A DNA stretch of 64,000 bases from Paraburkholderia phosphatilytica. Its GTDB lineage: Bacteria > Pseudomonadota > Gammaproteobacteria > Burkholderiales > Burkholderiaceae. The notes beneath the pieces are model-generated. The model was given only the letters and a program-made list of their open reading frames with translations, did no database searches and was not told where the DNA came from. Every line of letters begins with the position of its first letter. Within the stretch, counting starts at the first letter, position 1. Where the stretch lies: the NCBI RefSeq assembly GCF_003443895.1, contig NZ_QQOA01000011.1, forward strand, positions 62,001 through 126,000, in the 5' to 3' direction. The translations under genes were made by a program, and so were the position numbers. Below, one piece after another: positions 12,022 through 21,326 of this stretch.

Positions 12022-13148
12022 TCAACCAGCCCACCAACGTCCTGATCGTCGACGACATCGCGCACAACATCACCGCGCTTGAGGCTTCGCTCGCGCGCCC
12101 AGGGCTCGAACTGCGCGCGGCGCAGTCAGGCACGGAGGCGCTCGAAATCCTGCTGCAGCAGGAGGTCGCGGTCGCGATCCTCGACGTCAACATGCCGGGC
12201 ATGGACGGTTTCGAGCTGGCCGAACTGATGCGCGGCAGCCCGCGCACGTCGCACGTGCCGATCATCTTTCTGACCGCGACCGCCGAGGACGTCACGCGCA
12301 CCTTTCGCGGCTACGAAGCGGGCGCGGTGGACTTCCTGCACAAGCCGTTCGACGCGCGCATCCTGCGCTCGAAGGTCGACATCTTCGTGCAGCTGTACGA
12401 GCACAAGCGGCGTCTCGCCGAACAACTCGAAACCACGCGCGACGTGCTGAAGGCGAACGAGATGCTGATGGCTGTGCTCGGCCACGATCTGCGCACGCCG
12501 CTGTCGGCGGTGCTCGCGTCGTCGGAATACCTGACGCGCTTTCAGACCGACGAGAAGGTCGCGATGGTCGCGGACCGCATCAAGCGCAGTTCGACGCGCA
12601 TGGTGCGGATGATCGACCAGCTGATGAATCTCGCGCGCGTGCAGGGTGGGCGGCTGAGGCTCAACCGCCGCTCGGTCGAACTGGCCGCGTTGTGCAAGAG
12701 CCTCGGCGACGAATTCGCATCGAGCACGGGCGTCGATCGCATTCGTCTGACGAGCGTCGGCGATTCGGTCGGCAACTGGGATGGCGATCTGCTTTCGCAG
12801 GCGCTGTCGAACCTGTTCGGCAATGCGCTGCATCACGGCGCCGCGGGTACGTCGGTCGATGTCGAGGTGGACGGCAGCGAGCGCGAATACGCGCTCGTGC
12901 GGGTGCGCAACGACGGCGTGATCGATCCGGCGATCCTGCCGGACATCTTCCTGCCGTTCCGCTCGGGCCGCGCCGCGGATGCCGAACGTGACGGTCTCGG
13001 CCTCGGGCTCTTCATCGTGCGCGAGATCGCGCACATGCATGGTGGACAGATCAATGTCAAATCCGTGCCGGAGAGCGGCACGACGTTCACGCTGTCGCTG
13101 CCGCGCGTGCAGATGCAGGAAGACAGCGGCGTGCAGTTCGGATCATGA
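12018..13148 (+). CDS. response regulator receiver-histidine kinase
   Basis: 376 residues from ATG 12018, overlapping the CheB-like stop by 4 bases. A receiver domain comes first (about 8-122), with acceptor Asp56 in ILDVNMPGMDG and Lys in DFLHKPFD. A short coiled coil leads to HisKA with His156 in LGHDLRTPLS, then HATPase_c with SNLFGNALHHG and GLGLGLFIVREI. There is no membrane segment, so it is cytoplasmic. This receiver-first arrangement suggests it is a downstream kinase whose activity depends on phosphorylation by a partner, plausibly the hybrid kinase at 7144. Confidence 0.92.
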   Translation: MINQPTNVLIVDDIAHNITALEASLARPGLELRAAQSGTEALEILLQQEVAVAILDVNMPGMDGFELAELMRGSPRTSHVPIIFLTATAEDVTRTFRGYEAGAVDFLHKPFDARILRSKVDIFVQLYEHKRRLAEQLETTRDVLKANEMLMAVLGHDLRTPLSAVLASSEYLTRFQTDEKVAMVADRIKRSSTRMVRMIDQLMNLARVQGGRLRLNRRSVELAALCKSLGDEFASSTGVDRIRLTSVGDSVGNWDGDLLSQALSNLFGNALHHGAAGTSVDVEVDGSEREYALVRVRNDGVIDPAILPDIFLPFRSGRAADAERDGLGLGLFIVREIAHMHGGQINVKSVPESGTTFTLSLPRVQMQEDSGVQFGS

Positions 13149-13281
13149 GCGTTTGAAGCGTGCGTTGGGTGGTGTGTTGAGGAGAGCGATTCGCGAGGTG
13201 CGATGCCGCGTGAAGCGGCGTGAAACACATAGAGGGCGGGAACGGGGCTTGCACCCTGCATGATCGCCATCGTTACGAAAA

Positions 13282-13303
13282 TCCCTTCAATCAGGGACTT
13301 TTT
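13282..13303 (+). terminator. weak hairpin plus T-run after signalling operon
   Basis: TCCCT, a 6-base loop, AGGGA, then CTTTTT. The stem is short (5 pairs) but has a T-run on the + strand and an A-run on the other side. It is a candidate terminator for the signalling operon ending at 13148. Confidence 0.35.
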
Positions 13304-13401
13304 CGCTGGCTGTTACAGATACGTAACCAAGCGCGCGCCACAATCGGGTACATTGCGCACGCTTACCGCGTATTACGCCCAACGCCATCAGGAGCCCCAA
13401 C

Positions 13402-13545
13402 ATGAATCTGAAAGCCTTCGCTCGCATCGCTGCCGTGACCGCCTGCCTGTTCGCACTTGCTCCGTCCGCGTTCGCCGCGCATCAGGTCTGCCATCGCGAG
13501 TATCACCACCATCATCCGGTGCGCGTCTGCCACTGGGTGCATTAA
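13402..13545 (+). CDS. small secreted His-rich peptide (HHHH motif)
   Basis: 47 residues. ATG 13402 follows CAGGAGCCCCAAC, a good ribosome-binding site. A Sec signal peptide (MNLKAFARIAAVTACLFALA, cleavage likely after AFA) precedes a mature peptide of about 22 residues. The mature part reads HQVCHRE, YHHHHPVRVCHWVH: seven His and two Cys. It may bind metal, or its cysteines may form a disulfide. It resembles short peptides annotated as HHHH-motif proteins in Burkholderia, as I recall them. A strong terminator follows 14 bases after the stop, which supports an independent transcript. Function unknown. Confidence 0.8.
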   Translation: MNLKAFARIAAVTACLFALAPSAFAAHQVCHREYHHHHPVRVCHWVH

Positions 13546-13559
13546 GCCCGCGCACGATG

Positions 13560-13594
13560 CCGCGCCAGCTGGGCTGGCGCGGCCTTCTTTTTTT
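13560..13594 (+). terminator. rho-independent terminator of the His-rich peptide gene
   Basis: A perfect 10-bp stem (CCGCGCCAGC / GCTGGCGCGG) with a TGG loop is followed by CCTTC and seven T residues. It ends the peptide transcript and also separates it from the convergent lipoprotein gene ending at 13606. Confidence 0.93.
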
Positions 13595-13605
13595 CGGTTG
13601 AGCGC

Positions 13606-14751
13606 TCAGCTCGCCGGAATCGTCACGATCGGTGCTTTCGAATCCTGCGTGGCCTGCGCGAGCGCGATCAGGTTCTGCAGCACCGTCATCGCATACTTCG
13701 AGTCGAAGTCTTCGGTCGTGATCCAGTACTCGTAGCCGTGATAGCCGACCGCCGCATACACGTCCGGCGGCGCCTTCTTGCCCACGTGCACGATCACCGT
13801 TGGCCGCGTTTCGCCGCCTATCAGCTTCACGGTCGGCGTGGTCGCGCCTTTCTGCACGTCTTCCGGCGGCACGTCGATCTGCGCGCCCAGGTTGCTCAGA
13901 ATGCCGAGCACCGAGCGCGTCACCATCGTCACCTGCCTGCCGCCCGGCGCTGCGTCGCCATAGACCATCTCGTACTCGTTCGCGTTGGGCGCAAGATGCA
14001 GGAGACTGCGCACCTGCGTGAGATCGGCATTGCTCGCTTCCGCGTTGCCGTTCGAACTACCGCCCAGAATCATCGACACGTGGCCCACGTGATCGGGCGT
14101 CGTGCTGTACTTGAAGGTCAGTTCGCCCGCGAGTTGCAGCCGGCGCAGATCGCGCAGCAGTTCGAAGAAGCCAGGCGAGCCGTCCGCGAACGGTCCGCCG
14201 AGCGGCGCCTCGTTCTGCAGCCCGCCGATTGACTGCACGCCGAGCCGCAAGAGCAGATCGATCGGCACGCCGCTGTCGGCGAGCGGCAGCATCAACGTTG
14301 CGGGCAGTGGACGAATATAGGCCTGCGCATACGACTCGCCGGTGGTCGGGGTGAACGTGAAGGTTGGGTGATTCGAGTACGACACGTTGCCGCTTGCCTG
14401 CGCGAAATTCGGATCGGCGCCGGAACCCAGTTCGAGCGTTGGGCCGACCTGCGCGCCGAACGAATACGCCGCGATGATCTGGCTTACCGCGACGAACGAA
14501 GGCGAATCGCCGAAGCGCAAACCCACGATGGTCGCGAGCATCTCGCGTTTTTTTGCGTCGCCAAGTGCGCGCTCGTAGTCGACCTGATCGGCGCGCAACT
14601 GATGCGGGCCGAGGAACGAACAGCCCGAAGCACCGAGCAGGCAGAGCGCGGACGCGACGACGGCGGCGCGGCGCGCATGGCGTGCGGTGAAGCGGGTGAA
14701 TGGCTGGAAGTGACGGGGAATGTGTGGGACATGAAGGGCGGCAGCGTTCAT
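13606..14751 (-). CDS. conserved hypothetical lipoprotein
   Basis: 381 residues if started at ATG 14751. A long basic n-region is followed by AAVVASALCLLGASGC, a type II signal with lipobox GASGC, so the mature protein starts at Cys near residue 44. The mature part is about 340 residues with no recognised domain. It contains YERALGDAKKREMLATIV near its start and an EVYG/PPDVYAAVGYHGYEYWI segment near the end. In-frame ATGs exist upstream (14757, 14775, 14817). I prefer 14751 because it overlaps, as ATGA, the stop of a short ORF with a very strong ribosome-binding site. Its role is unknown; it is likely attached to the outer membrane. Confidence 0.75.
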   Translation of the reverse strand: MNAAALHVPHIPRHFQPFTRFTARHARRAAVVASALCLLGASGCSFLGPHQLRADQVDYERALGDAKKREMLATIVGLRFGDSPSFVAVSQIIAAYSFGAQVGPTLELGSGADPNFAQASGNVSYSNHPTFTFTPTTGESYAQAYIRPLPATLMLPLADSGVPIDLLLRLGVQSIGGLQNEAPLGGPFADGSPGFFELLRDLRRLQLAGELTFKYSTTPDHVGHVSMILGGSSNGNAEASNADLTQVRSLLHLAPNANEYEMVYGDAAPGGRQVTMVTRSVLGILSNLGAQIDVPPEDVQKGATTPTVKLIGGETRPTVIVHVGKKAPPDVYAAVGYHGYEYWITTEDFDSKYAMTVLQNLIALAQATQDSKAPIVTIPAS

Positions 14752-14852
14752 CAGCATTGCCGCTCCACGAAGCATGGCCGACCGGCCGCGAACGAATGCG
14801 ACGAATCGCGCGTGCATGACGAGGTGGCGTCCGGTAACAGCGTGCCGCTCAT
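14751..14852 (-). CDS. 33-residue leader ORF coupled to the lipoprotein gene
   Basis: ATG 14852 is preceded on its strand by AAAGGAGATGTC, the best ribosome-binding site in this area. The ORF encodes MSGTLLPDATSSCTRDSSHS and 13 further residues, and its TGA overlaps the lipoprotein ATG at 14751. It has no known family. It could be a translational-coupling leader, or show that the lipoprotein frame was shifted by one base near 14751. The sequence alone cannot separate these. Confidence 0.4.
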   Translation of the reverse strand: MSGTLLPDATSSCTRDSSHSFAAGRPCFVERQC

Positions 14853-15206
14853 GACATCTCCTTTCGAAAGACGGGACGGAACGCGCACGACACGACACAC
14901 GGGCCGCGCCGATTCGCGCGCACTGCCCGGGGTAGCAATCGATGTGCCCCTTTTGCGAAGTGCGCCGCATTCGACAAGACTTGATGTGCTTTCAATCCGG
15001 TTGCGCCCGCTCGATGCATGACTTTGCGGCGTATATTCAAACGGAGGAGGCTGTGCTGCGGCCGCTTGCGCGCGGCTTGCGCCGAATGTTGCACCGGGTG
15101 GTTTCGCTGCAACAGGTGCGTAAATCCTGTATGTTTCGTCGCCTGCGGAGAGACCATCGAATGCGCCGGCGGGATAGCTGAAGCGCAGACGCGAAGAGAG
15201 ACCACC
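14853..15206. other. divergent intergenic region, lipoprotein / AtoE-type gene
   Basis: 354 bases between divergent genes. No convincing ORF. Upstream of 15207 the sequence GAAGAGAGACCACC is the likely ribosome-binding site of the transporter. Nothing else is recognised. Confidence 0.5.
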
Positions 15207-16604
15207 ATGACGACAAGAGACAGCAGTACTCCCACACCCACCCAGCCTCAAGCAACCCAGGGCCGGCGCGGCATCATCGCCGGGCTGGTGTACGTGTTCG
15301 AGCAGGTGATGCCCGATCCGTTCGTGCTGTCGATCGGGCTCACGCTCGTCGTCGCCGTGCTTGCGTTGATCCTTGCGCCGAAGGGCAATCTGTCGACGCT
15401 TCTCACGTCGTGGTACGGCGGCACGTTCAACATCCTCGGCTTCGCGCTGCAGATGATCCTGATTCTCGCGACCGGCTACGCGATCGCCGATGCACCGATC
15501 GTGCAGCGCGGCCTGCGCGCGCTCGCCGCGCGCGTGCAGACGCCGGCGCGCGCCGCGCTCGTCGTGTTCCCGATCGTCGCGATCGCGGCGTGGTTGAACT
15601 GGGGCCTCGGGCTGATCGTCGGCGCGCTGCTGTCACGTGAAATCGCGCGGCGCGTGAAGGTGGATTTCGCATGGCTCGTCGCCGGCAGCTATTCGGCCTG
15701 GTCGATCTGCAACAGCGGCTTGTCGAGTTCGATCGCGCTGTCGCAGGCATCGCACGGCAATGCGCTGAACCTCGTCGAGAAGGCGACCGGTCACGTCGTG
15801 CCGCTCGCCGATACGATATTCGCGCCGTTCGTGTTCGTGCCGACCGTCGCGGTGGTCGTGGTGATGACGGCGATCTTCATCTGGATGCATCCGAAGCCCG
15901 AGCACGTGCACGTATTCGCCGATCGCGGGGAGGAGTCTCCCGAAGCGTCGAGCGATCCGCATGCGCGCGAAGCGTCGGCTTCGTCGTTCGCGGCACGCAT
16001 GGAGCGCTCGATGCTCGGCACGCTGCTGCTGCTCGCGCTCGGTATCGGCTATCTCGCGCTCACGTGGTCGACGAAGGGCTTCGAGCTCGACATCAACACG
16101 ACGATCCTGATCTTCCTGCTCGTCGGTCTCGCATTGCAGCGCACGCCGATCGCGTATGCCGACGCGATCCGCCGCGCGTCGCGGCAGACTGGCTCGATGC
16201 TGCTGCAGTACCCGGTGTACGGCGGGATCATGGGCATCATGACCGGCACCGGCCTCGCGTCGATGATCGCGAAGACCTTCGTCGCAGTGGCCACGCCGCT
16301 GACGCTGCCGGTATGGAGCTATCTCAGTTCGCTGATCATCACGCTGCTGATTCCGAGCGCGGGCGGCCACTGGGCCGTGCAAGGTCCGTTCGTGCTGCCG
16401 GCCGCGCTGAGCCTGCACGCATCGGTGCCGCGCACCGCGATGGGCGTCGCGATGGCGGAGAACGTCGCGAACATGCTGCAGCCGTTCTGGGCCGTGCCGG
16501 TGGTCGCAATCGCGGGCATTCGCATCCAGCGCGTGATGGGCTATACGGCGGTGACCTTCGTCGTATCGCTGATCATCTACGCGCTCGCGCTGTGGCTCAT
16601 CTGA
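15207..16604 (+). CDS. short-chain fatty acid transporter, AtoE family
   Basis: 465 residues from ATG 15207 (GAAGAGAG upstream). At least ten hydrophobic helices. Family features include VFEQVMPDPFVLSIGLTL near the N-terminus, the LNWGLGLIVGALLSRE segment, QYPVYGGIMGIMTGTGLA and PSAGGHWAVQGPFVLPAA. AtoE-type proteins are inner-membrane permeases for short-chain fatty acids such as butyrate or acetoacetate. No ato catabolic genes are adjacent, so the substrate is inferred from family only. Confidence 0.9.
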   Translation: MTTRDSSTPTPTQPQATQGRRGIIAGLVYVFEQVMPDPFVLSIGLTLVVAVLALILAPKGNLSTLLTSWYGGTFNILGFALQMILILATGYAIADAPIVQRGLRALAARVQTPARAALVVFPIVAIAAWLNWGLGLIVGALLSREIARRVKVDFAWLVAGSYSAWSICNSGLSSSIALSQASHGNALNLVEKATGHVVPLADTIFAPFVFVPTVAVVVVMTAIFIWMHPKPEHVHVFADRGEESPEASSDPHAREASASSFAARMERSMLGTLLLLALGIGYLALTWSTKGFELDINTTILIFLLVGLALQRTPIAYADAIRRASRQTGSMLLQYPVYGGIMGIMTGTGLASMIAKTFVAVATPLTLPVWSYLSSLIITLLIPSAGGHWAVQGPFVLPAALSLHASVPRTAMGVAMAENVANMLQPFWAVPVVAIAGIRIQRVMGYTAVTFVVSLIIYALALWLI

Positions 16605-16802
16605 TGCCGATCTGATCGGGGTTATCCCGCGTTGACCCGCTTCCCGGCGGGTGACTAGAGTCGGAGGTTTGGTTCGTATCGTGAATCAGCGTTCTTATGT
16701 CGAACATTGAATTCGACATCGGCCGTTGAACCGAATGATTCGAACGATCTGCCTCGACGCGCGACGTGGCTCGCGCGCGAAGGCCTCGCACCGGGATCCG
16801 AC

Positions 16803-18164
16803 ATGAGCCGACTACCAGCCGTGAATGTGCAGACGTTCATCAACGAACAGCGTTTCGGCGCGTTCCAGTGGCTCATCTTCGGGATGTGCTTCGTGATCGT
16901 GCTGCTGGACGGCTTCGATACCGCGTCGATCGGTTTCATTGCGCCGTCGCTGCTGGGCGAATGGCATATCGGCAAGCCCGCGCTTGCGCCGGTGCTGAGC
17001 GCGGCGCTGTTCGGGCTCGCGTGCGGCGCGCTGGTGTCGGGGCCGCTGTCCGACCGGCTCGGCCGGCGCAAGCTGCTGATCGCATCGGTGCTGCTGTTCG
17101 GCGTTGCGTGTCTCGCGTCCGCGTTCGCGAGCGACCTCACGCAACTCACCGCGCTTCGCTTCGTCACCGGCATCGGGCTGGGCGCCGCGATGCCGAACGC
17201 GGTGACGATGATGAGCGAATACTGCGCCGACCAGCGCCGCGCGACGATCATCAACCTGATGTTCTGCGGCTTTCCGCTTGGCGCGGCGTGCGGCGGCTTT
17301 CTCGCGGCCTGGATGATCCCGCAGTTCGGCTGGCGCAGCGTGCTGCTGCTCGGCGGCGCGACGCCGCTGCTGCTCACGTTGCTGCTGCTCGCGACGCTGC
17401 CCGAATCCGTGCGCTACATGGTCGCGAAGCAGTACCCGGCCGAACAGATCCGCGCAGCGCTGCGGCGCATTTCGTCACGTGCGGACGAAGCCGCGTCGTT
17501 CACGATGACCGAGGAGAGCGCAGTCGACGCGAGCAAACGTGGTGCGGCAGTGGTGCTGTCGCGTGCGTACGTGGTCGGTTCGGTGATGCTGTGGGTCGCG
17601 TACTTCATGGGCCTCGTGATCTTCTACGCGTCGATCAACTGGATGCCGGTGCTGCTGAAGGAAGCCGGCTTGCCCGGTCCGCGCGCCGCGCTGATCTCCG
17701 CGCTGTTCCCGCTTGGCGGTGTGGGCGCGGTGCTGTGCGGCATCTTGATGGACCGCTTCAACCCGAACCGGATCATTGCCGCGTGCTATGCGCTGACCGC
17801 GGTCAGCGTGTATCTGATCGGCCAGGCCGTTGGTAATGTCGGACTCCTGATGCTTGCCGTGTTCGCAGCGGGCGTGCTGATGAACACCGCGCAGTCGTCG
17901 CTGCCCGCGCTCGCGGCGGCGTTCTATCCGACCCAGGGGCGCGGCACGGGCGTCGCGTGGATGCTCGGCATCGGCCGCTTCGGCGGGATTGCCGGCTCGT
18001 TTCTCGTCGCCGAACTGGCGCGCCGGCAGTTTTCGTTCGGCGGGATCTTCGCGGTCGTTGCGGTTGCCGGACTGGTGGCGTGCGTCGCGCTGCTGGTCAA
18101 GCAGATCGCGCATCCGCAGCGGGCGACGGAGGTGAGGGCGGCGGCGGGGTCGTTGGGGCATTGA
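16803..18164 (+). CDS. MFS transporter, aromatic acid:H+ symporter (AAHS) family
   Basis: 453 residues from ATG 16803. Twelve hydrophobic helices. The helix 1 motif LLDGFDTASIGF (DxFD type) and the loop 2-3 motif GPLSDRLGRRKLL are typical of PcaK/BenK-like aromatic acid carriers. The long central loop lies near residues 205-250. It imports hydroxylated or simple aromatic acids using the proton gradient. No ring-cleavage genes are near, so the substrate is open. An upstream in-frame ATG at 16707 would add 32 residues without a ribosome-binding site. Confidence 0.9.
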   Translation: MSRLPAVNVQTFINEQRFGAFQWLIFGMCFVIVLLDGFDTASIGFIAPSLLGEWHIGKPALAPVLSAALFGLACGALVSGPLSDRLGRRKLLIASVLLFGVACLASAFASDLTQLTALRFVTGIGLGAAMPNAVTMMSEYCADQRRATIINLMFCGFPLGAACGGFLAAWMIPQFGWRSVLLLGGATPLLLTLLLLATLPESVRYMVAKQYPAEQIRAALRRISSRADEAASFTMTEESAVDASKRGAAVVLSRAYVVGSVMLWVAYFMGLVIFYASINWMPVLLKEAGLPGPRAALISALFPLGGVGAVLCGILMDRFNPNRIIAACYALTAVSVYLIGQAVGNVGLLMLAVFAAGVLMNTAQSSLPALAAAFYPTQGRGTGVAWMLGIGRFGGIAGSFLVAELARRQFSFGGIFAVVAVAGLVACVALLVKQIAHPQRATEVRAAAGSLGH

Positions 18165-18218
18165 AGCGCGTTGCGCGTCGGTCCGACACGCCACGCGAGG
18201 TGCCCAGCAAAAACAACC

Positions 18219-20180
18219 CTAGCCGCTACGCACCGTGGCCGGCTGTGCGGATGGCGTCACTGGCGAACTCTCTGCCTTGACCGGCGCCGCATTCGCCGCG
18301 AACAGACACTGCTCGACGATATCCCGGAACGCGGTCGCCGTGCGCGCACTTGCAACGATCGCCGCATCCGCGACGCGCTCTGTCTGACCGCCCACACCCA
18401 CCACCATCGTGATACCGCGCGAGCGCTCCTGGATACGCCTGAGCAGGTTGCGCAGATACGGCGGCGATTCGGCCGCGTCGAGCGTGATGATGCAGACGAG
18501 CGTCGAGTTCTTGAACGCCGAGGTATCGACAGTGCCCGCGCGCAGGTCTTCGTAGTTCGCGACGAGCGGCTTGAAGCCGCGGCGCGCGAGCAGTTGTCCC
18601 GCGATCGCGGCGGTCGGCGCATCGAATGCGCCACGGCCGGCGATAATCAGAATCTGCGCGCGATCCGGCGGCGGCGCGGACGGCTCGACGGTTACGCCGC
18701 GCGCGGCCGCGTCATCCTTCGCTTCCGGCATCGGCGTCGGCGCGAACTCAGGATGCGGGCGCTGATCGGGCGCGCCTTCCACCGTCTCCAGATTCTCGAC
18801 GATGTCGAGCAGCGCCTCGTTCATGCGCGCGAGCTGATCGGTCGTGAACACGCCGCGCAGCGCATCGTTACGCGCAAGGCGCAGCCCTTCGCGCGCCACG
18901 TCGTCGTAGTAATCGATCAGCGACATCTCGCGCAGTATCCGCTCGGCCTGCACGATCGCTTCGTGCGGGTCGTCGGCGAGCAATCGCTGATAGAAGTTCT
19001 GCGCGGGTGTCAGCGCGGGCTGATCGCCGAGCAGCACGGTCAGGAAGCGCAACCGCTCCGCGTAGCGGCCGAGCGTGACGACGCACAGCGTGAGCGGCGT
19101 GGACAGCACGAGGCCGATCGGCCCCCACAGCCAGCTCCAGAAGATCGCGGCCACGACGACCGCGAGCGGCGACAGCCCCGAGCTGTGTCCATACAGCAGC
19201 GGCTCGACCACCTGGCCCGCGATCACGTCCACCACCACGAACATGATCAAGGTCCACACGGCCATCGTCCATTGCGGCTGGATCGCGGCGGCGAGCATGG
19301 TCGCCGTCAGCGCGGCGATCCAGGTGCCGATATACGGCACGAAACGCAGCAACGCAGTCAGTACGCCGAACAATAGCGCGCCTGGCACGCCGATGATCGC
19401 GAGCCCGATCGAGATCGTCGCGCCCGCGCCGACGTTCACGCCCAGCTGCGCGACGAAGTAGCGCGACAGGCGGCTCGCGGCGTCGTTGATCGCGGTGGTG
19501 GTGCGATGCAGGTCGCGTGAACCGAACAGACGTATCAGCCGGTCGCGCAGGTCTTCACGCTGCAGCAGGATGAAGATCGTTACGACGAGCACGATGAAGC
19601 TCGTCTCGAGCGGCCCGACGACCGGCGTGAACACGCGTTGCGCGACCTGCAGCGGCGATGGCGCCGGCTCGTGCACTTCGACCGGCATCGGATTCGTCGC
19701 CGTCGGCTTCGACGAGCGGCCGCGCGGCTGCCGTTCGGCCGGCCGTTCCGGCGTCACGCGCTGGAGCGCGGCCGCGGCGCGTTGCAGCAGATTGTCCGCG
19801 CGTCCGACGGTCTTCTCCTGCACCGTCTCGATCTTCGCTTCGATCGCTTCCTGGTATTGCGGCAGCGAACTCGCGAGCTGCGCGATCTGCGCGCCGATCA
19901 GCGTGCTGACCGCGAGCAGCGAGACCAGTGCAGTCAGCACCGCGACGAAGATCGACGGCAGCTGGCCAAAATGCAGCCGTCGCAGGAACGATACAAGTGG
20001 TGCGAGCAGGAAGCTCAGCAGCACCGCGAGTGTGATCGGAATCAGCACCTCGCGCGCGAAGTACAGTCCGCTCACTACTACCCCCGCCGTGATGATCGAC
20101 GTGAGGCCGTGCATGGTGGGCGTGCCGGGCGGATAGACCCGGTTCGGCGGCCGTTCGGGTGTGGGTAGATTGAATTTCAT
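18219..20180 (-). CDS. AI-2E/PerM-family permease with extra C-terminal domain
   Basis: 653 residues from ATG 20180, preceded by GAAGAGAGCGGTAC. The N-terminal half (about 25-370) has the AI-2E transporter fold. Helices at the N-terminus are followed by a long loop containing a Pro/Arg-rich insert, then RYFVAQLGVNVGAGATISIG and GALLFGVLTALLRFVPYIG. About residues 370-505 are soluble. Residues about 507-653 form an added alpha/beta domain (RAQILIIAGRGAFDAPTAAI onward) that resembles a Rossmann or B12-binding-like fold but lacks the DxHxxG cobalamin motif. The family exports small molecules; the true substrate is uncertain. It lies 74 bases after the hydrolase gene and may share its transcript. 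Confidence 0.87.
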   Translation of the reverse strand: MKFNLPTPERPPNRVYPPGTPTMHGLTSIITAGVVVSGLYFAREVLIPITLAVLLSFLLAPLVSFLRRLHFGQLPSIFVAVLTALVSLLAVSTLIGAQIAQLASSLPQYQEAIEAKIETVQEKTVGRADNLLQRAAAALQRVTPERPAERQPRGRSSKPTATNPMPVEVHEPAPSPLQVAQRVFTPVVGPLETSFIVLVVTIFILLQREDLRDRLIRLFGSRDLHRTTTAINDAASRLSRYFVAQLGVNVGAGATISIGLAIIGVPGALLFGVLTALLRFVPYIGTWIAALTATMLAAAIQPQWTMAVWTLIMFVVVDVIAGQVVEPLLYGHSSGLSPLAVVVAAIFWSWLWGPIGLVLSTPLTLCVVTLGRYAERLRFLTVLLGDQPALTPAQNFYQRLLADDPHEAIVQAERILREMSLIDYYDDVAREGLRLARNDALRGVFTTDQLARMNEALLDIVENLETVEGAPDQRPHPEFAPTPMPEAKDDAAARGVTVEPSAPPPDRAQILIIAGRGAFDAPTAAIAGQLLARRGFKPLVANYEDLRAGTVDTSAFKNSTLVCIITLDAAESPPYLRNLLRRIQERSRGITMVVGVGGQTERVADAAIVASARTATAFRDIVEQCLFAANAAPVKAESSPVTPSAQPATVRSG

Positions 20181-20253
20181 GTACCGCTCTCTTCGTGACG
20201 CTTCATGACGTTGCTTGACGATGCAGAACGCGTGCAAGTATGTCAGAAGGCGC

Positions 20254-21180
20254 TCAGCGGTTGCGTGACGGTTCGACGGGCCACGTCGCCGACAGGTGCG
20301 CGAGCACCGCGCGCGCAACCGCTTCGGGGCGTTCGCGCGGCGGGAAATGTCCCGCGCCCGCCACCAGTTCGCGGCGATAGCCGGCGCTGAAATGCGCGTC
20401 GAGCCCTTCGGACGTGGCGGGTTCGTCGCACATGTCTTCGGCGCCCTGCAGCATCAGCGTAGGCACGCCGATGTGGTCGATCGTGTGCAACCGTGCGGTC
20501 AATGCGGCGTAGGCCGGGTCCGACAGTTCGTCCGCACGCCAGCGGCGCCGGTAGCCGTTCAGCGTGACCGGCACCCAGTCGGGATTGTCGAACGCGGCTG
20601 CGGTTGCGGCGAATTCGGTGTCGTCGAACCAGCCCGGCGGCGACCACGTTTCCCACTGAATCCTTGCGAAGCCTTTCGGATCGGCACGTACCGCGTCCGG
20701 TCCGCCATCGAGCGACATGAACCACTGGTACCAGAACCGGCGCGCCTGCGAGAACGATGCCGGCAGCTCGAATTTCGCGTTCGGCTGGAACGCGAGCGCG
20801 ATCGCCGCGATAGTCGGCACGCGCTGCGGAAAGAGCGCCGCGAGCGTGTAGGCGACGCGGGCGCCCCAGTCGTGTCCGACTACCGCGAAGCGTTGCAGGC
20901 CGAGCGTATCGGCGAGATCGATTGCGTCCTGAGCGATCGCGACAGCGGAGCCGTCGCGCACGGTATCCGCACGCAGAAAACGCGTGTGGCCGCTGCCGCG
21001 CAGCTCGGGCACGATCGTGCGATAGCCGGCGGCATTGAGCGCGTTCGCGACGGGTGTCCATGCGCGTGCCGCGTCGGGCCAGCCATGCAGCAGCATGACG
21101 GCGGGCGCGTTCGGGTCGCCGGAATCGGTGAAGGAGATGTCGAGCGTGGGCGTCGTGGCGTGGCGCGTTTCGATGGCCAT
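20254..21180 (-). CDS. alpha/beta hydrolase, epoxide-hydrolase-like
   Basis: 308 residues. The oxyanion motif LLHGWPD lies near residue 32 and the nucleophile elbow VVGHDWGARVAY near residue 105. An Asp nucleophile (GHDWG) is the hallmark of epoxide hydrolases and haloalkane dehalogenases. The C-terminal part carries the likely acid (GAEDMCD) and the catalytic His in GAGHFPPRERPE. The cap domain is rich in Trp and Phe (RRFWYQWFMS). The natural substrate is unknown. It is followed by the AI-2E permease gene on the same strand. Confidence 0.88.
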   Translation of the reverse strand: MAIETRHATTPTLDISFTDSGDPNAPAVMLLHGWPDAARAWTPVANALNAAGYRTIVPELRGSGHTRFLRADTVRDGSAVAIAQDAIDLADTLGLQRFAVVGHDWGARVAYTLAALFPQRVPTIAAIALAFQPNAKFELPASFSQARRFWYQWFMSLDGGPDAVRADPKGFARIQWETWSPPGWFDDTEFAATAAAFDNPDWVPVTLNGYRRRWRADELSDPAYAALTARLHTIDHIGVPTLMLQGAEDMCDEPATSEGLDAHFSAGYRRELVAGAGHFPPRERPEAVARAVLAHLSATWPVEPSRNR

Positions 21181-21326
21181 ATCGTGTTCCTTCCTTCATG
21201 TGCCGTGGGCAGGAGCGACCCGATTGCGGCCGGCACTGCCCGAAGCGATCTCACGACTTTACACCGATCGCCGCTGCCTCCGCATGATCGACGATGACCG
21301 CGGCTGTGCGGAGCGCGATGCGACGC

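Noticed and set aside
14852..15251. Longer upstream extension of the leader ORF frame
   Set aside because: It runs across the divergent promoter region and the start of the AtoE-type gene on the other strand. The strong ribosome-binding site at 14852 gives a better start.
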